A DNA stretch of 64,000 nt. Origin: Providencia hangzhouensis. Lineage in GTDB: Bacteria > Pseudomonadota > Gammaproteobacteria > Enterobacterales > Enterobacteriaceae. Location: the NCBI RefSeq assembly GCF_029193595.2, contig NZ_CP135052.1, positions 930,001 through 994,000 of the forward strand. The letters run 5' to 3'. Shown here piece after piece: positions 25,537-34,553 of this stretch. Both the position numbers and the translations under genes were made by a program. How positions within the stretch are numbered: the stretch's first letter is position 1; every line of letters starts with the position of its first letter. The notes below the pieces were generated by a model. That model worked only from the letters and a program-made list of their open reading frames with translations, searched no databases and was not told the origin of the DNA.

Positions 25537-26508
25537 TTAGCGTTTCATTGAGCTAATTAAGGTAGCGCCCCAAATAATTAAACCTTTTACAATATATTGA
25601 ACATAAGGTGAAATACCTAATAAATTTAAACCATTATTAAGTACGCCTAAGATCATTGCGCCAATCAGTGTGCCAATGATCATACCACGGCCTCCTGCAA
25701 TTGAAGCGCCGCCGAGTACGACCGCAGCAATAGCATCTAACTCAAATCCTACCCCTGCATTGGGTTGCCCACTCATTACTCGAGAGGTAAATATTAACCC
25801 AGCGAATGCAGCAGTAAAACCGCTAATAACGTAAACTAACATTTTATAACGTTCAACGCGGATACCACTGAGGCGTGCAGCTTCTTCATTACCGCCAATG
25901 GCGTAAATATAACGGCCAAAAGAGACATGATTTAGTACAACATAGAAAATAAGATAAAGGCCAAGCATTAATAAAATAGGAACTTGAATTCCCATTAATT
26001 CTTCGCGTCCCCAAAAAGCAAATTCTTGAGGTAACCCTGACACTGGGTAGCCACCGGTATAAATTAAGGCTAGCCCTTTAGCAATAATCATGGCGCCTAA
26101 AGTGACAATGATTGGTGGCATTTTACCATAAGCGGCTAAAATTCCATTAATGAAGCCAAAAGCAACACCGGATAATAAGCCCAGAGCAATTGCGGCGTAA
26201 GGGTCCATTCCATAATATTTCATTAAGCCAGCCATCAAGGTTCCAGAAAGCGCCATAACAGCACCAACGGACAAGTCAATTCCACCTGTTAAGATAGCAA
26301 ATGTCATACCAATAGCGATGATGGCATTAATAGAAACCTGACGAGCAATGGTCGAAAGGTTATTTACAGTTAAAAAATGTTCATTAAAAATGGACATGCA
26401 GACAAATAAAAGAATTAAACCAACAAGTGGTAAAAATGCAGGTATTTTTGTTAGCTTAGAAAAACTAAATTTATTTTTAGTTAATGGAATTGCACTTTGA
26501 TTAGACAT
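25537..26508 (-). CDS. Sugar/polyol ABC transporter permease (RbsC family)
   Basis: This inner-membrane permease has about 323 residues and 8-10 helices and belongs to the ribose/xylose/autoinducer-2 class. Family segments include ITGGIDLSVGAVMALSGTLM-like TGGIDLSVG near residue 75, YAIGGNEEAARLSGI (the EAA-type ATPase contact) and AVVLGGASIAGGRG. I start at the ATG at 26508, which follows AGGATAACGACT and leaves a 10-bp gap from the ATPase gene; the longer frame would overlap it. It is the last gene of the operon. Confidence 0.85.
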   Translation of the reverse strand: MSNQSAIPLTKNKFSFSKLTKIPAFLPLVGLILLFVCMSIFNEHFLTVNNLSTIARQVSINAIIAIGMTFAILTGGIDLSVGAVMALSGTLMAGLMKYYGMDPYAAIALGLLSGVAFGFINGILAAYGKMPPIIVTLGAMIIAKGLALIYTGGYPVSGLPQEFAFWGREELMGIQVPILLMLGLYLIFYVVLNHVSFGRYIYAIGGNEEAARLSGIRVERYKMLVYVISGFTAAFAGLIFTSRVMSGQPNAGVGFELDAIAAVVLGGASIAGGRGMIIGTLIGAMILGVLNNGLNLLGISPYVQYIVKGLIIWGATLISSMKR

Positions 26509-26518
26509 AGTCGTTATC

Positions 26519-28003
26519 CTATATAATATTGCCGGCCGCATGTACCATGATCTGAGTTGAGTTTATTTCGTCTCCAGTTAACTCAGCAGCAATTTCACCA
26601 TCTCGAAAAACCAAAACTCTATCACTGACACCAATAACTTCTGGTAGCTCCGATGAAATCATAATAATGGAAATTCCTTTTTCAGTTAGAGAGCGCATTA
26701 ACTGATAAATTTCTGATTTTGCCCCAACATCAATACCTCGGGTGGGTTCGTCGAAAATAAGAATTTTGGCTTGTTTATTTAGCCAGCGAGCAATAACAAC
26801 CTTTTGCTGATTTCCACCACTTAAAGTAGAAACCGCGGTGTGAGGTTCTGGTGTTTTAACTTTTACTTGGGAAATTAAATCAATAGATAAAGTGAGTTCT
26901 TTTTTATTTTGAATTAAAAATAATTTTTGAGCATGATTGTTTAACCATATATTTTCTTTAACGGAAAAGGGCAATACAAGGCCTTGAGTTTTTCGGCTTT
27001 CTGGTAATAAACCGATACCTAATTGCAATGCAGCCGCAGCCGATTTAACTTTAACTTCTTTGCCTTCTAAAATAACTTTCTTCTTATATGCTTTATCAGC
27101 ACCGATCATGGCAAGAATAGTTTCTGTGCGACCCGATCCCACCAACCCCGCAAGCCCTAAAATTTCACCTCTCTTTAATTGAAGGTGGTTAGTTGGGCTA
27201 TATGAGAAACGCTGAACTTCTGCATCTAAGATGACTTCTTGCTCGTTGAATTGGCGTTTATGAGGATAAATATTCTCAACTTCACGACCAACCATCATTT
27301 CGATAATAACGTCTAAATCTGTTTCATCGACCTTACGCGACCCTATATATTGTCCGTCACGTAGTACACTGATGGTGTCACAGATTTCATAAATTTCTTC
27401 TAGATGGTGGGAAATAAAAAACATTCCAACCCCTTTAGCTTTTAAATCACGCATTACATCGAATAAATGGTTTGCTTCATTGGGGGTTAATGTCGCAGTT
27501 GGCTCATCTAACACTAAAATTTTAGCATCCAAAGACAGAGCCTTTGCGATTTCAACAAACTGTTGCTCTGCGATACTTAAATGGCTAATAGGTTCATCAA
27601 TATTGATGTTTACACCCAGCTCAGCTAGGATTTCCTGCGATTTTTTTCGCATTAATTTTCTATCTAATAAACCAAACTTATTTTTTAACTCTCGATTTAA
27701 AAATATATTTTCAAAAGCGTTTAAATAAGGAATAAGAGAAAATTCTTGGAAAATAATACCTACGCCAGCTTTGATGGCATCTCTGTAGTTATGAAAGGTG
27801 TGTTCTTTGCCTTCAATCAGAATTTGTCCGCTATCAGGTTTATGTATTCCACATAACACTTTCATTAGCGTTGATTTACCTGCGCCGTTTTCACCTAATA
27901 ATGCGTGAACCTCCCCTTTTTCTAGGGAGAGATTAATATTATCTAACGCCTTAACCCCAGGGAAAGTTTTACTGACATCTTTTAATGCTAATAATTGCAT
28001 CAT
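26519..28003 (-). CDS. Sugar/polyol ABC transporter ATP-binding protein (RbsA family, dual ATPase)
   Basis: The 494-residue protein carries two ABC domains in tandem, as in RbsA, XylG and MglA. Domain 1 has Walker A GENGAGKST (about residue 38) and a signature-like LSIAEQQ. Domain 2 has a degenerate Walker A (GLVGSGRTE), a canonical signature LSGGNQQKVVIARW and Walker B (ILIFDEPTRGIDVG). The family normally energises import of pentoses, hexoses or polyols with one homodimeric permease and a periplasmic binding protein, both encoded beside it. Confidence 0.88.
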   Translation of the reverse strand: MMQLLALKDVSKTFPGVKALDNINLSLEKGEVHALLGENGAGKSTLMKVLCGIHKPDSGQILIEGKEHTFHNYRDAIKAGVGIIFQEFSLIPYLNAFENIFLNRELKNKFGLLDRKLMRKKSQEILAELGVNINIDEPISHLSIAEQQFVEIAKALSLDAKILVLDEPTATLTPNEANHLFDVMRDLKAKGVGMFFISHHLEEIYEICDTISVLRDGQYIGSRKVDETDLDVIIEMMVGREVENIYPHKRQFNEQEVILDAEVQRFSYSPTNHLQLKRGEILGLAGLVGSGRTETILAMIGADKAYKKKVILEGKEVKVKSAAAALQLGIGLLPESRKTQGLVLPFSVKENIWLNNHAQKLFLIQNKKELTLSIDLISQVKVKTPEPHTAVSTLSGGNQQKVVIARWLNKQAKILIFDEPTRGIDVGAKSEIYQLMRSLTEKGISIIMISSELPEVIGVSDRVLVFRDGEIAAELTGDEINSTQIMVHAAGNII

Positions 28004-28100
28004 ATTGCTTCCCTATATTTCTCAACTGCTTAAAAATGGGTAACAAAGCCATTTGGAATTTTTATTCCAATATGCATTTAATAATTAATATTTATGAAAA

Positions 28101-28138
28101 TGTATTGCACCGAACATCAGAAATACAGGTGCAATACA
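28101..28138 (-). terminator. Intra-operon stem-loop between binding protein and ATPase genes
   Basis: A perfect 11-bp stem (TGTATTGCACC / GGTGCAATACA) is followed on the minus strand by ATTTTC. It sits 22 bp after the binding-protein stop. Such structures let the binding protein be made in excess over the membrane components, by partial termination or 3' end protection. Confidence 0.6.
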
Positions 28139-28159
28139 TTGGTTATTGATAACTAACGA

Positions 28160-29074
28160 TTACCAGTGAAAATCTTTAGCATTGGTTTTGTCGATCAATT
28201 TAACATCAATTGGGACTTCTTTAGGGACATTAGCGCCCCAGTATTTTGCTAAGCCCATAGCTAAACCAATACGAACTTGGTCACGAGGGAATTGCGCTGA
28301 AGTAGCAATAAATGGAGAGTTACCTTTGGCAATTTCAGCAACCGCTTCAGGGGAACCGTCAACACTCACTAATTTGACATCACGACCAGAGGACTCAATC
28401 GCTGCTAACGCACCTAAAGAACCGACATCGTTAACACTGAAAATCCCATTTAGCGTTGGGTTTGCTTGCAACATATTTTCTGTAACGTTCATTGCAGTAT
28501 CACGTTCTTGTTTACCGTTCAATTTAGTTACGATTTTGATATTTGGATATTCTTTCATCGCTGCTTCAAAACCACGAACACGCTCAAGAATTGGCACAAC
28601 AGGAATACCATCTAAAATTGCCACTTCGCCTTTGCCGCCTAATGCTTCACCTAAACGTTTACCTGCCATTAAGCCAGCATCATAGTTTTTAGAACCAACG
28701 AAAGAGTCAATTGGGCCATTTGCTTGAGCATCAATGGCGATAACTACAACTCCCGCTTTTTTCGCTGCCAGTACAGCCGTTTCCGCACCAACGCTATCTG
28801 CCGGGTTTATTAACAGAATATCGATTTTTTTCTGTAACATATCTTCGATATCACTGGTTTGTTTTGATACATCATGAGCCGCATCAGAAATGTATAGTTG
28901 TGCGCCCATATCACCCGTTGCGCTCTCTAAGGCTTCCTTCATGGTGACAAAATATTCATTGTTTAATTCTTGAAATGACATACCCACTGAAACTGGCTTA
29001 GCGGTAGCGTTAAATGCCATACCTAAAGTCAGTACACTTGCAGCGACAGCTAACTTTTTAAATTTACTCAGCAT
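28160..29074 (-). CDS. Periplasmic sugar/polyol-binding protein
   Basis: The 304-residue precursor has a Sec signal peptide (residues 1-25, cleaved near ATA-KP). The mature chain has the type I periplasmic binding fold (Peripla_BP_4, RbsB class), with GMSFQELNNEYFVTMKEAL at the N-terminus and INPADSVGAETAV and FSVNDVGSLGALAAIE as ligand-domain landmarks. It delivers the substrate to the permease/ATPase pair encoded downstream. The ligand is unknown; the linked dehydrogenase suggests a tetritol or other polyol. Confidence 0.87.
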   Translation of the reverse strand: MLSKFKKLAVAASVLTLGMAFNATAKPVSVGMSFQELNNEYFVTMKEALESATGDMGAQLYISDAAHDVSKQTSDIEDMLQKKIDILLINPADSVGAETAVLAAKKAGVVVIAIDAQANGPIDSFVGSKNYDAGLMAGKRLGEALGGKGEVAILDGIPVVPILERVRGFEAAMKEYPNIKIVTKLNGKQERDTAMNVTENMLQANPTLNGIFSVNDVGSLGALAAIESSGRDVKLVSVDGSPEAVAEIAKGNSPFIATSAQFPRDQVRIGLAMGLAKYWGANVPKEVPIDVKLIDKTNAKDFHW

Positions 29075-29171
29075 AAGATGTTCTCCTAAAAGAGCGTTTA
29101 ATTATATGTAGGGTTTTTACTTATTTAGTGTTTATTTGAATTATCAATTATTACTGCCAGTTAAAACATGT

Positions 29172-30245
29172 TTATGGCTTGATGACGACTTTAATTGAGT
29201 CTGCCGATTTCGCCATGACAAAGGCTTCTTCCCAATCATCGATGGAATAGAAGTGAGTAACGATATCATCAGCACTAACTAAGCCACGGCTAAATAGGTC
29301 AATAGCGACTTCATAACTATATGGCCCTAAGTGAGCACCGCGGATATCGAGTTCTTTGCGGTCACCAATGATTGACCAGTCAACTGTTGTTTCTTTACCA
29401 AACACGCTGAATTCCACGAAACGGCCAAGTTTGCGGATCATTTCTAGCCCTTGAGTAACACCGATTGGTGCACCCGTTGCTTCAATATAAACGTCACAGC
29501 CATAGCCTTCAGTCATATCTTTGACTAATTTAATCGCATCTTCTTTCAGTGGATTGATAACGACATCTGCACCAAATTTTTTTGCTAATTCAAGGCGCTC
29601 ATCAATCGCATCAATGACAACCAATTTTTTCGGCGTTTTTAATTTTGCGACTTGGATCATGCACAGCCCTAGTGGGCCTGCACCTGCAATGACGACGACG
29701 TCATTTAAATCAATATCACCACGGCGTACAGTGTGGATAGCACAAGCCATTGGCTCAATTAATGCGGCATCTTTATCAGATAGTTCATCAGGGATTTTAT
29801 GAATAATGGCGCGTTCTGAAAAACGCATATATTCAGCCATACCACCGTCGGCAACTTCTTTTTGGAAACCGTAAATATCATGGGTTTCACACATCCAGTA
29901 TTTGCCAGACTTACAGAAACGGCACTCCCAGCAAGGGACTATCTGTTCTGCTAAGATGCGGTCACCGATTTTCAGTTTGAATTTTTCAGCGGAGCCTTCA
30001 CCGAGCTCTGCAACGCGGCCATAAAACTCATGGCCAGGAACTACTGGGGCTTTGATCCATGGGTCATCTCCCCAAAACATTTGAGCACCATCGTTGGCTT
30101 TACAGTCGCCAGCACAGATCCCGCACCCATCAACTTTGATGACAACTTCTCTAAATCCTGGCGTTGGTCTTTTAATATTTTCAAAGCGATAATCATGTGG
30201 GCCATGACAAACAACTGCTTTCATTTTTTCAGGTAGGTTACTCAT
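29172..30245 (-). CDS. Zinc-dependent polyol dehydrogenase, erythritol/L-threitol dehydrogenase-like
   Basis: This 357-residue medium-chain dehydrogenase has the catalytic-zinc region CGICAGDCKAND and GHEFYGRV. Structural-zinc cysteines lie in PCWECRFCKSGKYWMC, and the NAD-binding turn is GAGPLGLCMIQ. The start (EKMKAVVCHGPHDYR) and later VDWSIIGDRKELDIRGAHLGPY closely resemble, from memory, the erythritol/L-threitol dehydrogenase EltD of mycobacterial polyol pathways. It heads the operon with the ABC transporter. No tetrulose kinase or isomerase gene lies nearby, so the rest of the pathway would be elsewhere. Sorbitol or another polyol remains possible. Confidence 0.75.
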   Translation of the reverse strand: MSNLPEKMKAVVCHGPHDYRFENIKRPTPGFREVVIKVDGCGICAGDCKANDGAQMFWGDDPWIKAPVVPGHEFYGRVAELGEGSAEKFKLKIGDRILAEQIVPCWECRFCKSGKYWMCETHDIYGFQKEVADGGMAEYMRFSERAIIHKIPDELSDKDAALIEPMACAIHTVRRGDIDLNDVVVIAGAGPLGLCMIQVAKLKTPKKLVVIDAIDERLELAKKFGADVVINPLKEDAIKLVKDMTEGYGCDVYIEATGAPIGVTQGLEMIRKLGRFVEFSVFGKETTVDWSIIGDRKELDIRGAHLGPYSYEVAIDLFSRGLVSADDIVTHFYSIDDWEEAFVMAKSADSIKVVIKP

Positions 30246-30275
30246 GTTCTAAGACCTCTTTCTAGTTGTTAACCC

Positions 30276-30295
30276 TAATGTTGACGTCAACATTA
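30276..30295. promoter_or_regulatory. Operator 1 of the polyol operon (20-bp perfect palindrome)
   Basis: TAATGTTGACGTCAACATTA is a perfect inverted repeat centred on GACGTC, 31 bp upstream of the dehydrogenase start. A central CG and dyad symmetry are the hallmark of LacI-family operators. Binding here would block the operon, most likely by the product of the gene at 24373. Confidence 0.7.
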
Positions 30296-30409
30296 AGCGT
30301 TTTTTTATAACGCATTTGCTTTAGTTTTTTAACGCTTAACTATCAATATTGATATGTATGTAAGAAAAATGGTTGTTTAATGTTATAGATAAAATAAATT
30401 TTTTTTAAT

Positions 30410-30425
30410 ATGACGACGTCGTCAT
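30410..30425. promoter_or_regulatory. Operator 2 of the polyol operon (16-bp perfect palindrome)
   Basis: ATGACGACGTCGTCAT is a perfect palindrome with the same GACGTC core as operator 1. The centres are 132 bp apart, a spacing compatible with DNA looping by a tetrameric LacI-type repressor. Confidence 0.55.
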
Positions 30426-30979
30426 TTTTGAAAGTCAGTATCTTAAAAACTAAAATTTGTGATTTAAGCCCTAATTTTAGTCACTTAATTGAGTACTTTC
30501 ATTGGGAAATGAGACTGCCGAAACTGACTTTGTAACATGATGAAAATCATAATAAAAATCTTAATTCATTCCTTATTCTGTTTTTTTAAGAAATGAATAT
30601 GAAGCCGAGTATAATTATTTTAACTATTTTCAGAAGTGAATATTTCATGCAAAAACATTTCAGCTCACACTTTTGAATGAAAACAAATTTAAACTACATT
30701 TTATAAAGAGATATTGAGTGGTTAACAGGACATTATTTTTAATTTATAAAATTTAATTTAAAAAATTAAATAGAGTAATGAGTCATTTTGATACGCTGCT
30801 ATAATATTTTCTTTGCAGATATACCTATAGGTATTAAAAAAATAGCTTTATACCTTGTAATTGTATTTTACCAATTAAGCAAAGTATAAAGCTAAATAGA
30901 GCCAAAGTTTAACTTCATTTTGTCAATAAAATCATTTTGTTATATTCTAAAGAGGGTGAGGAAACCTCACACCCTAGTG
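30426..30979. other. Intergenic region beyond the polyol operon
   Basis: These 554 bp are very AT-rich and carry no supported ORF. The part next to operator 2 is upstream promoter DNA of the dehydrogenase operon; the far end is the 3' flank of the Dcu gene. No further structure was recognised. Confidence 0.35.
30953..30975 (-). terminator. Possible terminator of the Dcu transporter gene
   Basis: An imperfect stem (AGGGTGAGG with CCTCACACCCT, a 2-base bulge) lies 5 bp past the stop and is followed by CTTT on the minus strand. Confidence 0.45.
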
Positions 30980-32281
30980 TTAGACAATCATTGGTGCAAT
31001 GATAAAACCGAAGGCGACACCTGCAATAATTCCACCTAGCCCTGGTAGCATAAAGGGGTGATTTAAAATATATTTTCCAACCCGAGTAGACCCTGTAGAG
31101 TCGAACTCAATGGCAGCTAATGATGTTGGGTAAGTGGGTAAGACAAATACCCCGGTGACGGCGACAAAAGAGGCCAATATTGCCCATGTCGGGACATCCA
31201 AGGCGATGGCTAATGGAATAATTAACGGTGTTGTGGCACCTTGTGAATATAACAAGGCACAAGTTAAGAACAGAACTAAAGCCAATAAAATAGGATATGC
31301 AGATAACACATCTCCTGCGATGGCCTTGATTTGGTCCATATGGGCATCAACAAAAGTAGTGCCTAATGTCACAATTCCGAGGATCACCGCAAGAGAACTC
31401 ATTCCTGAGCGGAATGTTGGTGCTAGTACAATGGAATCCGGTGATGTTTTACAGAAAACTACCATCAAACATGCTGCACTTAGCATACAAATGATGATGA
31501 TATCTCGTGTTCCCATCGGCTTACCAATATCAAAACCAGGACGTAATTGTGGGAATGCAGCGAGGATCACTATAGCAATAGTGGCAATAATGAATAGAAC
31601 AACAGAGAATTTTTCTCTCGTTGTGCTCTCGCCTTTTTTCTCTTCGTACTTATGCACTAAGCCTTTTTGTAAACGTTCTAAATAGACCTCATCGTTTTCA
31701 AGTTCGCAGCCTTGACGCGATGCAATAAAGGCGGCAACCATAGCAGCAACAAAAGAGGCGGGTAAACATACTGACATGACAACGATAAAAGTGATGCCGT
31801 TACCTTCCATAATTGTCAACATCGCAGCCATTGCTGCACTGATTGGAGAGCCAGAAATAGCAATTTGTGAGGCAACCACTGAGCCTGCTAATGTTCTTGA
31901 TGGTCGGATACCCGAATCTTTCGCAATTTCCGCTATCACAGGCAGCATAGAAAACACAATGAAACCTGTACCAGCCATGATAGTCATCACCCAAGTGGTA
32001 ATTGGTGCTATTATATTCAAATACTTAGGATTTTTACGCATAAATTTACTGGCTAGGCGTACTAGATAATCCATCCCACCAGCAGCTTGTAATGCCGAAG
32101 CTGCTACCACGACCGTCATAATAATTAAAATAACATCAACAGGTGGTGATCCAATGGGTAAACCAAACCCGATGGTTAATACAGCTAATCCTAATCCACC
32201 ACAGAGTCCTATACCTATTCCGCCCATGCGAATGCCAAAGAATATTGCACCTAATACAACAATGATTTCTAGCCAAACCAT
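30980..32281 (-). CDS. Anaerobic C4-dicarboxylate transporter, DcuA/DcuB family
   Basis: The 433-residue inner-membrane antiporter or importer has 10-12 helices. The start GGAG-acgatt-ATG at 32281 gives MVWLEIIVVLGAIFFGIRMG, matching the DcuA N-terminus and length (433); a frame extension to 32311 is not conserved. Conserved segments are GGMDYLVRLASK, SPISAAMAAM, LLYSQGATTPLIIP and LPTYPTSLAAIEFD. DcuA/B exchange aspartate, fumarate, malate and succinate. The racemase gene just upstream on the same strand suggests aspartate, perhaps the D form, as a substrate. Sequence is too divergent to choose between DcuA and DcuB. Confidence 0.82.
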   Translation of the reverse strand: MVWLEIIVVLGAIFFGIRMGGIGIGLCGGLGLAVLTIGFGLPIGSPPVDVILIIMTVVVAASALQAAGGMDYLVRLASKFMRKNPKYLNIIAPITTWVMTIMAGTGFIVFSMLPVIAEIAKDSGIRPSRTLAGSVVASQIAISGSPISAAMAAMLTIMEGNGITFIVVMSVCLPASFVAAMVAAFIASRQGCELENDEVYLERLQKGLVHKYEEKKGESTTREKFSVVLFIIATIAIVILAAFPQLRPGFDIGKPMGTRDIIIICMLSAACLMVVFCKTSPDSIVLAPTFRSGMSSLAVILGIVTLGTTFVDAHMDQIKAIAGDVLSAYPILLALVLFLTCALLYSQGATTPLIIPLAIALDVPTWAILASFVAVTGVFVLPTYPTSLAAIEFDSTGSTRVGKYILNHPFMLPGLGGIIAGVAFGFIIAPMIV

Positions 32282-32351
32282 AATCGTCTCCAATAGACAA
32301 TATATTGTCATTAGTAATATTGAAAAATTAATTTTTGATAATTGATATAAG

Positions 32352-33080
32352 TTAAATATTTTTATTTATCATTAAATTTTGTTTTCCGACTCTGTTTTCA
32401 TACCAGTGAATACTTGCTCTGACTAATGAGCTGGTTGAGTCGATATATTTATCTGGATAATTATTTATTTCATTTGCAAGAATGACGGGGACTTCAGTAC
32501 AGCCAAGAACAATAACTTCAGCTCCTCGAGAAAATAATGTCTCAGCTTGTTTTTTCATAATGGACTCAGCCATCTTTTTATTTCCTGACTTTAATAAATA
32601 AATGCTTTCCATTACATTTTCTTGGCTTTTTTTATCAGGAGTAATGCAATTTAAATAATTTCTCTCTATATTTTTTTGGTATAACCCCATATACATGGTG
32701 GCATTTGTTGCAAGTAATCCGATATTTTTTTTCTTAGTTGCTAGTACCTCTTTCATTGTCGTTTCAACGATACTTAGCATATCGACGTGGCAAACCTCTT
32801 TCAGTTCACTAAACCAAAAATGTGCGGTATTACAAGGTATAACAATGCATTCGGCACCTGCATTTTCTAGCTTTTTCAAATAGTCAGTCATTAAAGGTAG
32901 AGGAGATTCACCATGGTTTAATAGTGCGTCCGTTCGGTCTGGTATATCAGGAATAGATGATATAATTAAAGGAATATGCTCTTGGTCTCTATTTACCACG
33001 GTATAATTTACGAATTTATTAAATAAATCGACAGTAGCGGCAGGCCCCATACCACCTAATACACCAATTAAGCCTTTCAT
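32352..33080 (-). CDS. Aspartate/glutamate racemase family protein
   Basis: This cofactor-independent racemase of 242 residues starts at the ATG at 33080 (MKGLIGVLGGMGPAATVDLF); a longer frame to 33101 is poorly conserved. The two catalytic cysteines are in IPCNTAHFWF (about residue 83) and LGCTEVPVIL (about residue 193). GGMGP near the N-terminus is the family signature. It converts L- to D-aspartate or a similar amino acid. It precedes the dicarboxylate transporter gene by 70 bp and probably forms an operon for aspartate use. Confidence 0.8.
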   Translation of the reverse strand: MKGLIGVLGGMGPAATVDLFNKFVNYTVVNRDQEHIPLIISSIPDIPDRTDALLNHGESPLPLMTDYLKKLENAGAECIVIPCNTAHFWFSELKEVCHVDMLSIVETTMKEVLATKKKNIGLLATNATMYMGLYQKNIERNYLNCITPDKKSQENVMESIYLLKSGNKKMAESIMKKQAETLFSRGAEVIVLGCTEVPVILANEINNYPDKYIDSTSSLVRASIHWYENRVGKQNLMINKNI

Positions 33081-33101
33081 TTTAATACCCCTGCATTTCA
33101 T

Positions 33102-33540
33102 TAGTCTTTTTATAAAATAAAAAACAATAAGAACTTATCTTTATTAATTTATTTAACATATACTTTAATGTTAAAATGGTTATTAACTTATTTATAACTG
33201 CCTAGCCTGTGGTTAATATTTATCAATGTTTATCTAAAATGAGAAATGCAAGTAAGTATGGTTTGATGCAAGATATGCATTAAGAGTTTTTATTCAAAAT
33301 AAAAGCATTTTTATAAATGGCTCTGAAAGCCTGAATAGACTGGGCTCTATGGATTAAAAAAATCAAATGAAATTAATTTTTGATTTTTGTTAATGTTTTA
33401 AATGGTAGGGCTATGCATAATACAAATAACGCCACTACAAATTTAGTTTGATTATTTAACCAGTCATTAACTTAAAATATCAATAAAAATACTTTTGATT
33501 TTTTATATTTTAACAGCAAGTCAATTTAAGGCTTAATAAG
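33102..33540. other. Divergent intergenic region racemase / LysR regulator
   Basis: This AT-rich 439-bp spacer must hold two divergent promoters. LysR-type T-N11-A sites are plausible in such DNA, but I could not choose one with confidence. Confidence 0.35.
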
Positions 33541-34449
33541 ATGAAAAATATAGAAACAAAATGGCTATATGATTTTTTAACACTAGAATCGTGCCGACAT
33601 TTTTCTCATGCAGCAGAACAGCGAAGTATTTCTCAGCCCGCATTTAGCCGTCGTATTAAAGCTTTAGAGGAAGCTATTGGCGTTGAATTATTTGATAGAA
33701 CGACGTCCCCTTTACAGTTGTCTGAAGAGGGCAAAATTTTTCATTCTCAAGCGCGTAGTTTATTACAACAACTGGAATGTAACTTAAATGAATTATCCGG
33801 CCATAATGTATTGAGCCTACCGAATATTAAAATTGCTGCTGCTCATTCGTTGTCGTTAACATTGCTCCCAAAATTAGTTCACGGGCTGTCTGGTTACGGT
33901 GGAGAATTTGTTTACCATGTTGAGGCTATTGATGTCGTACAAGTTGTGAACACATTGAGAGAAGGGAAAAGTGATTTTATTATCTCATTTTATGATGAAG
34001 ATTTAATGCAATCACCATTTTCCTCATTGAATGTATTTGAATCTGAATTATACCCAATTTGTGCAGCGGATGAGCAGGGTAAGCCGCTATTTGACATCTA
34101 TCAACCCCAAGTGCCGCTGCTGAATTATACCAGTGCTTCATATATGGGAAGATTAGTTAATCGTCGGTTAAGTGAGTTTGGTGCGATCAATTCAAAAACA
34201 CTTTTTATGTCATCAATGAGTGAGTTACTAAAAAATATGGCTTTGGATGGCCATGGTATAGCATGGTTACCCATTTATTCTGTAGTGAATGAATTGAAAG
34301 AAAAAAAACTCGTTTGTTTGGATACACCTGAATTAACGATACCTATCCAAGCGTATATTTACCGCATGGATACACGACTAAATAAAACTGCAGAGGATTT
34401 TTGGCGTATTTTGAAAAAAAATATTCCAGAGGATTTACGGAATTTATAG
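33541..34449 (+). CDS. hypT: LysR-type regulator, HypT-like
   Basis: The 302-residue protein has an N-terminal winged HTH (FSHAAEQRSISQPAFSRRIK) and a LysR effector domain. From memory it is strikingly similar to E. coli HypT (YjiE, 303). Shared stretches include IETKWLYDFLTLE, AAAHSLSL, SMSELLK and PIQAYIYRM. HypT responds to hypochlorite through methionine oxidation in E. coli. Here the gene is divergent from the racemase/Dcu pair, so it may instead control that operon. The orthology is likely; the physiological signal is inferred and could differ. Confidence 0.7.
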   Translation: MKNIETKWLYDFLTLESCRHFSHAAEQRSISQPAFSRRIKALEEAIGVELFDRTTSPLQLSEEGKIFHSQARSLLQQLECNLNELSGHNVLSLPNIKIAAAHSLSLTLLPKLVHGLSGYGGEFVYHVEAIDVVQVVNTLREGKSDFIISFYDEDLMQSPFSSLNVFESELYPICAADEQGKPLFDIYQPQVPLLNYTSASYMGRLVNRRLSEFGAINSKTLFMSSMSELLKNMALDGHGIAWLPIYSVVNELKEKKLVCLDTPELTIPIQAYIYRMDTRLNKTAEDFWRILKKNIPEDLRNL

Positions 34450-34470
34450 TGGGGAAAGGTAATTTATAAG

Positions 34471-34502
34471 TAAATAACCTGCGAATATAAGCAGGTTATT
34501 TA
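34471..34502. terminator. Bidirectional terminator between the LysR gene and mgtC-like gene
   Basis: A perfect 12-bp stem (TAAATAACCTGC / GCAGGTTATTTA) with an 8-base loop separates the convergent genes. Confidence 0.7.
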
Positions 34503-34553
34503 AGTAATTCGCCTTTTATTTAGCGGAAATATAACACCTTAAAAGTGAGAAAA

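Noticed and set aside
31134..31685. 183-codon plus-strand frame antisense to the Dcu transporter
   Set aside because: Its composition mirrors the sense codons, and no start signal or recognisable motif is present.
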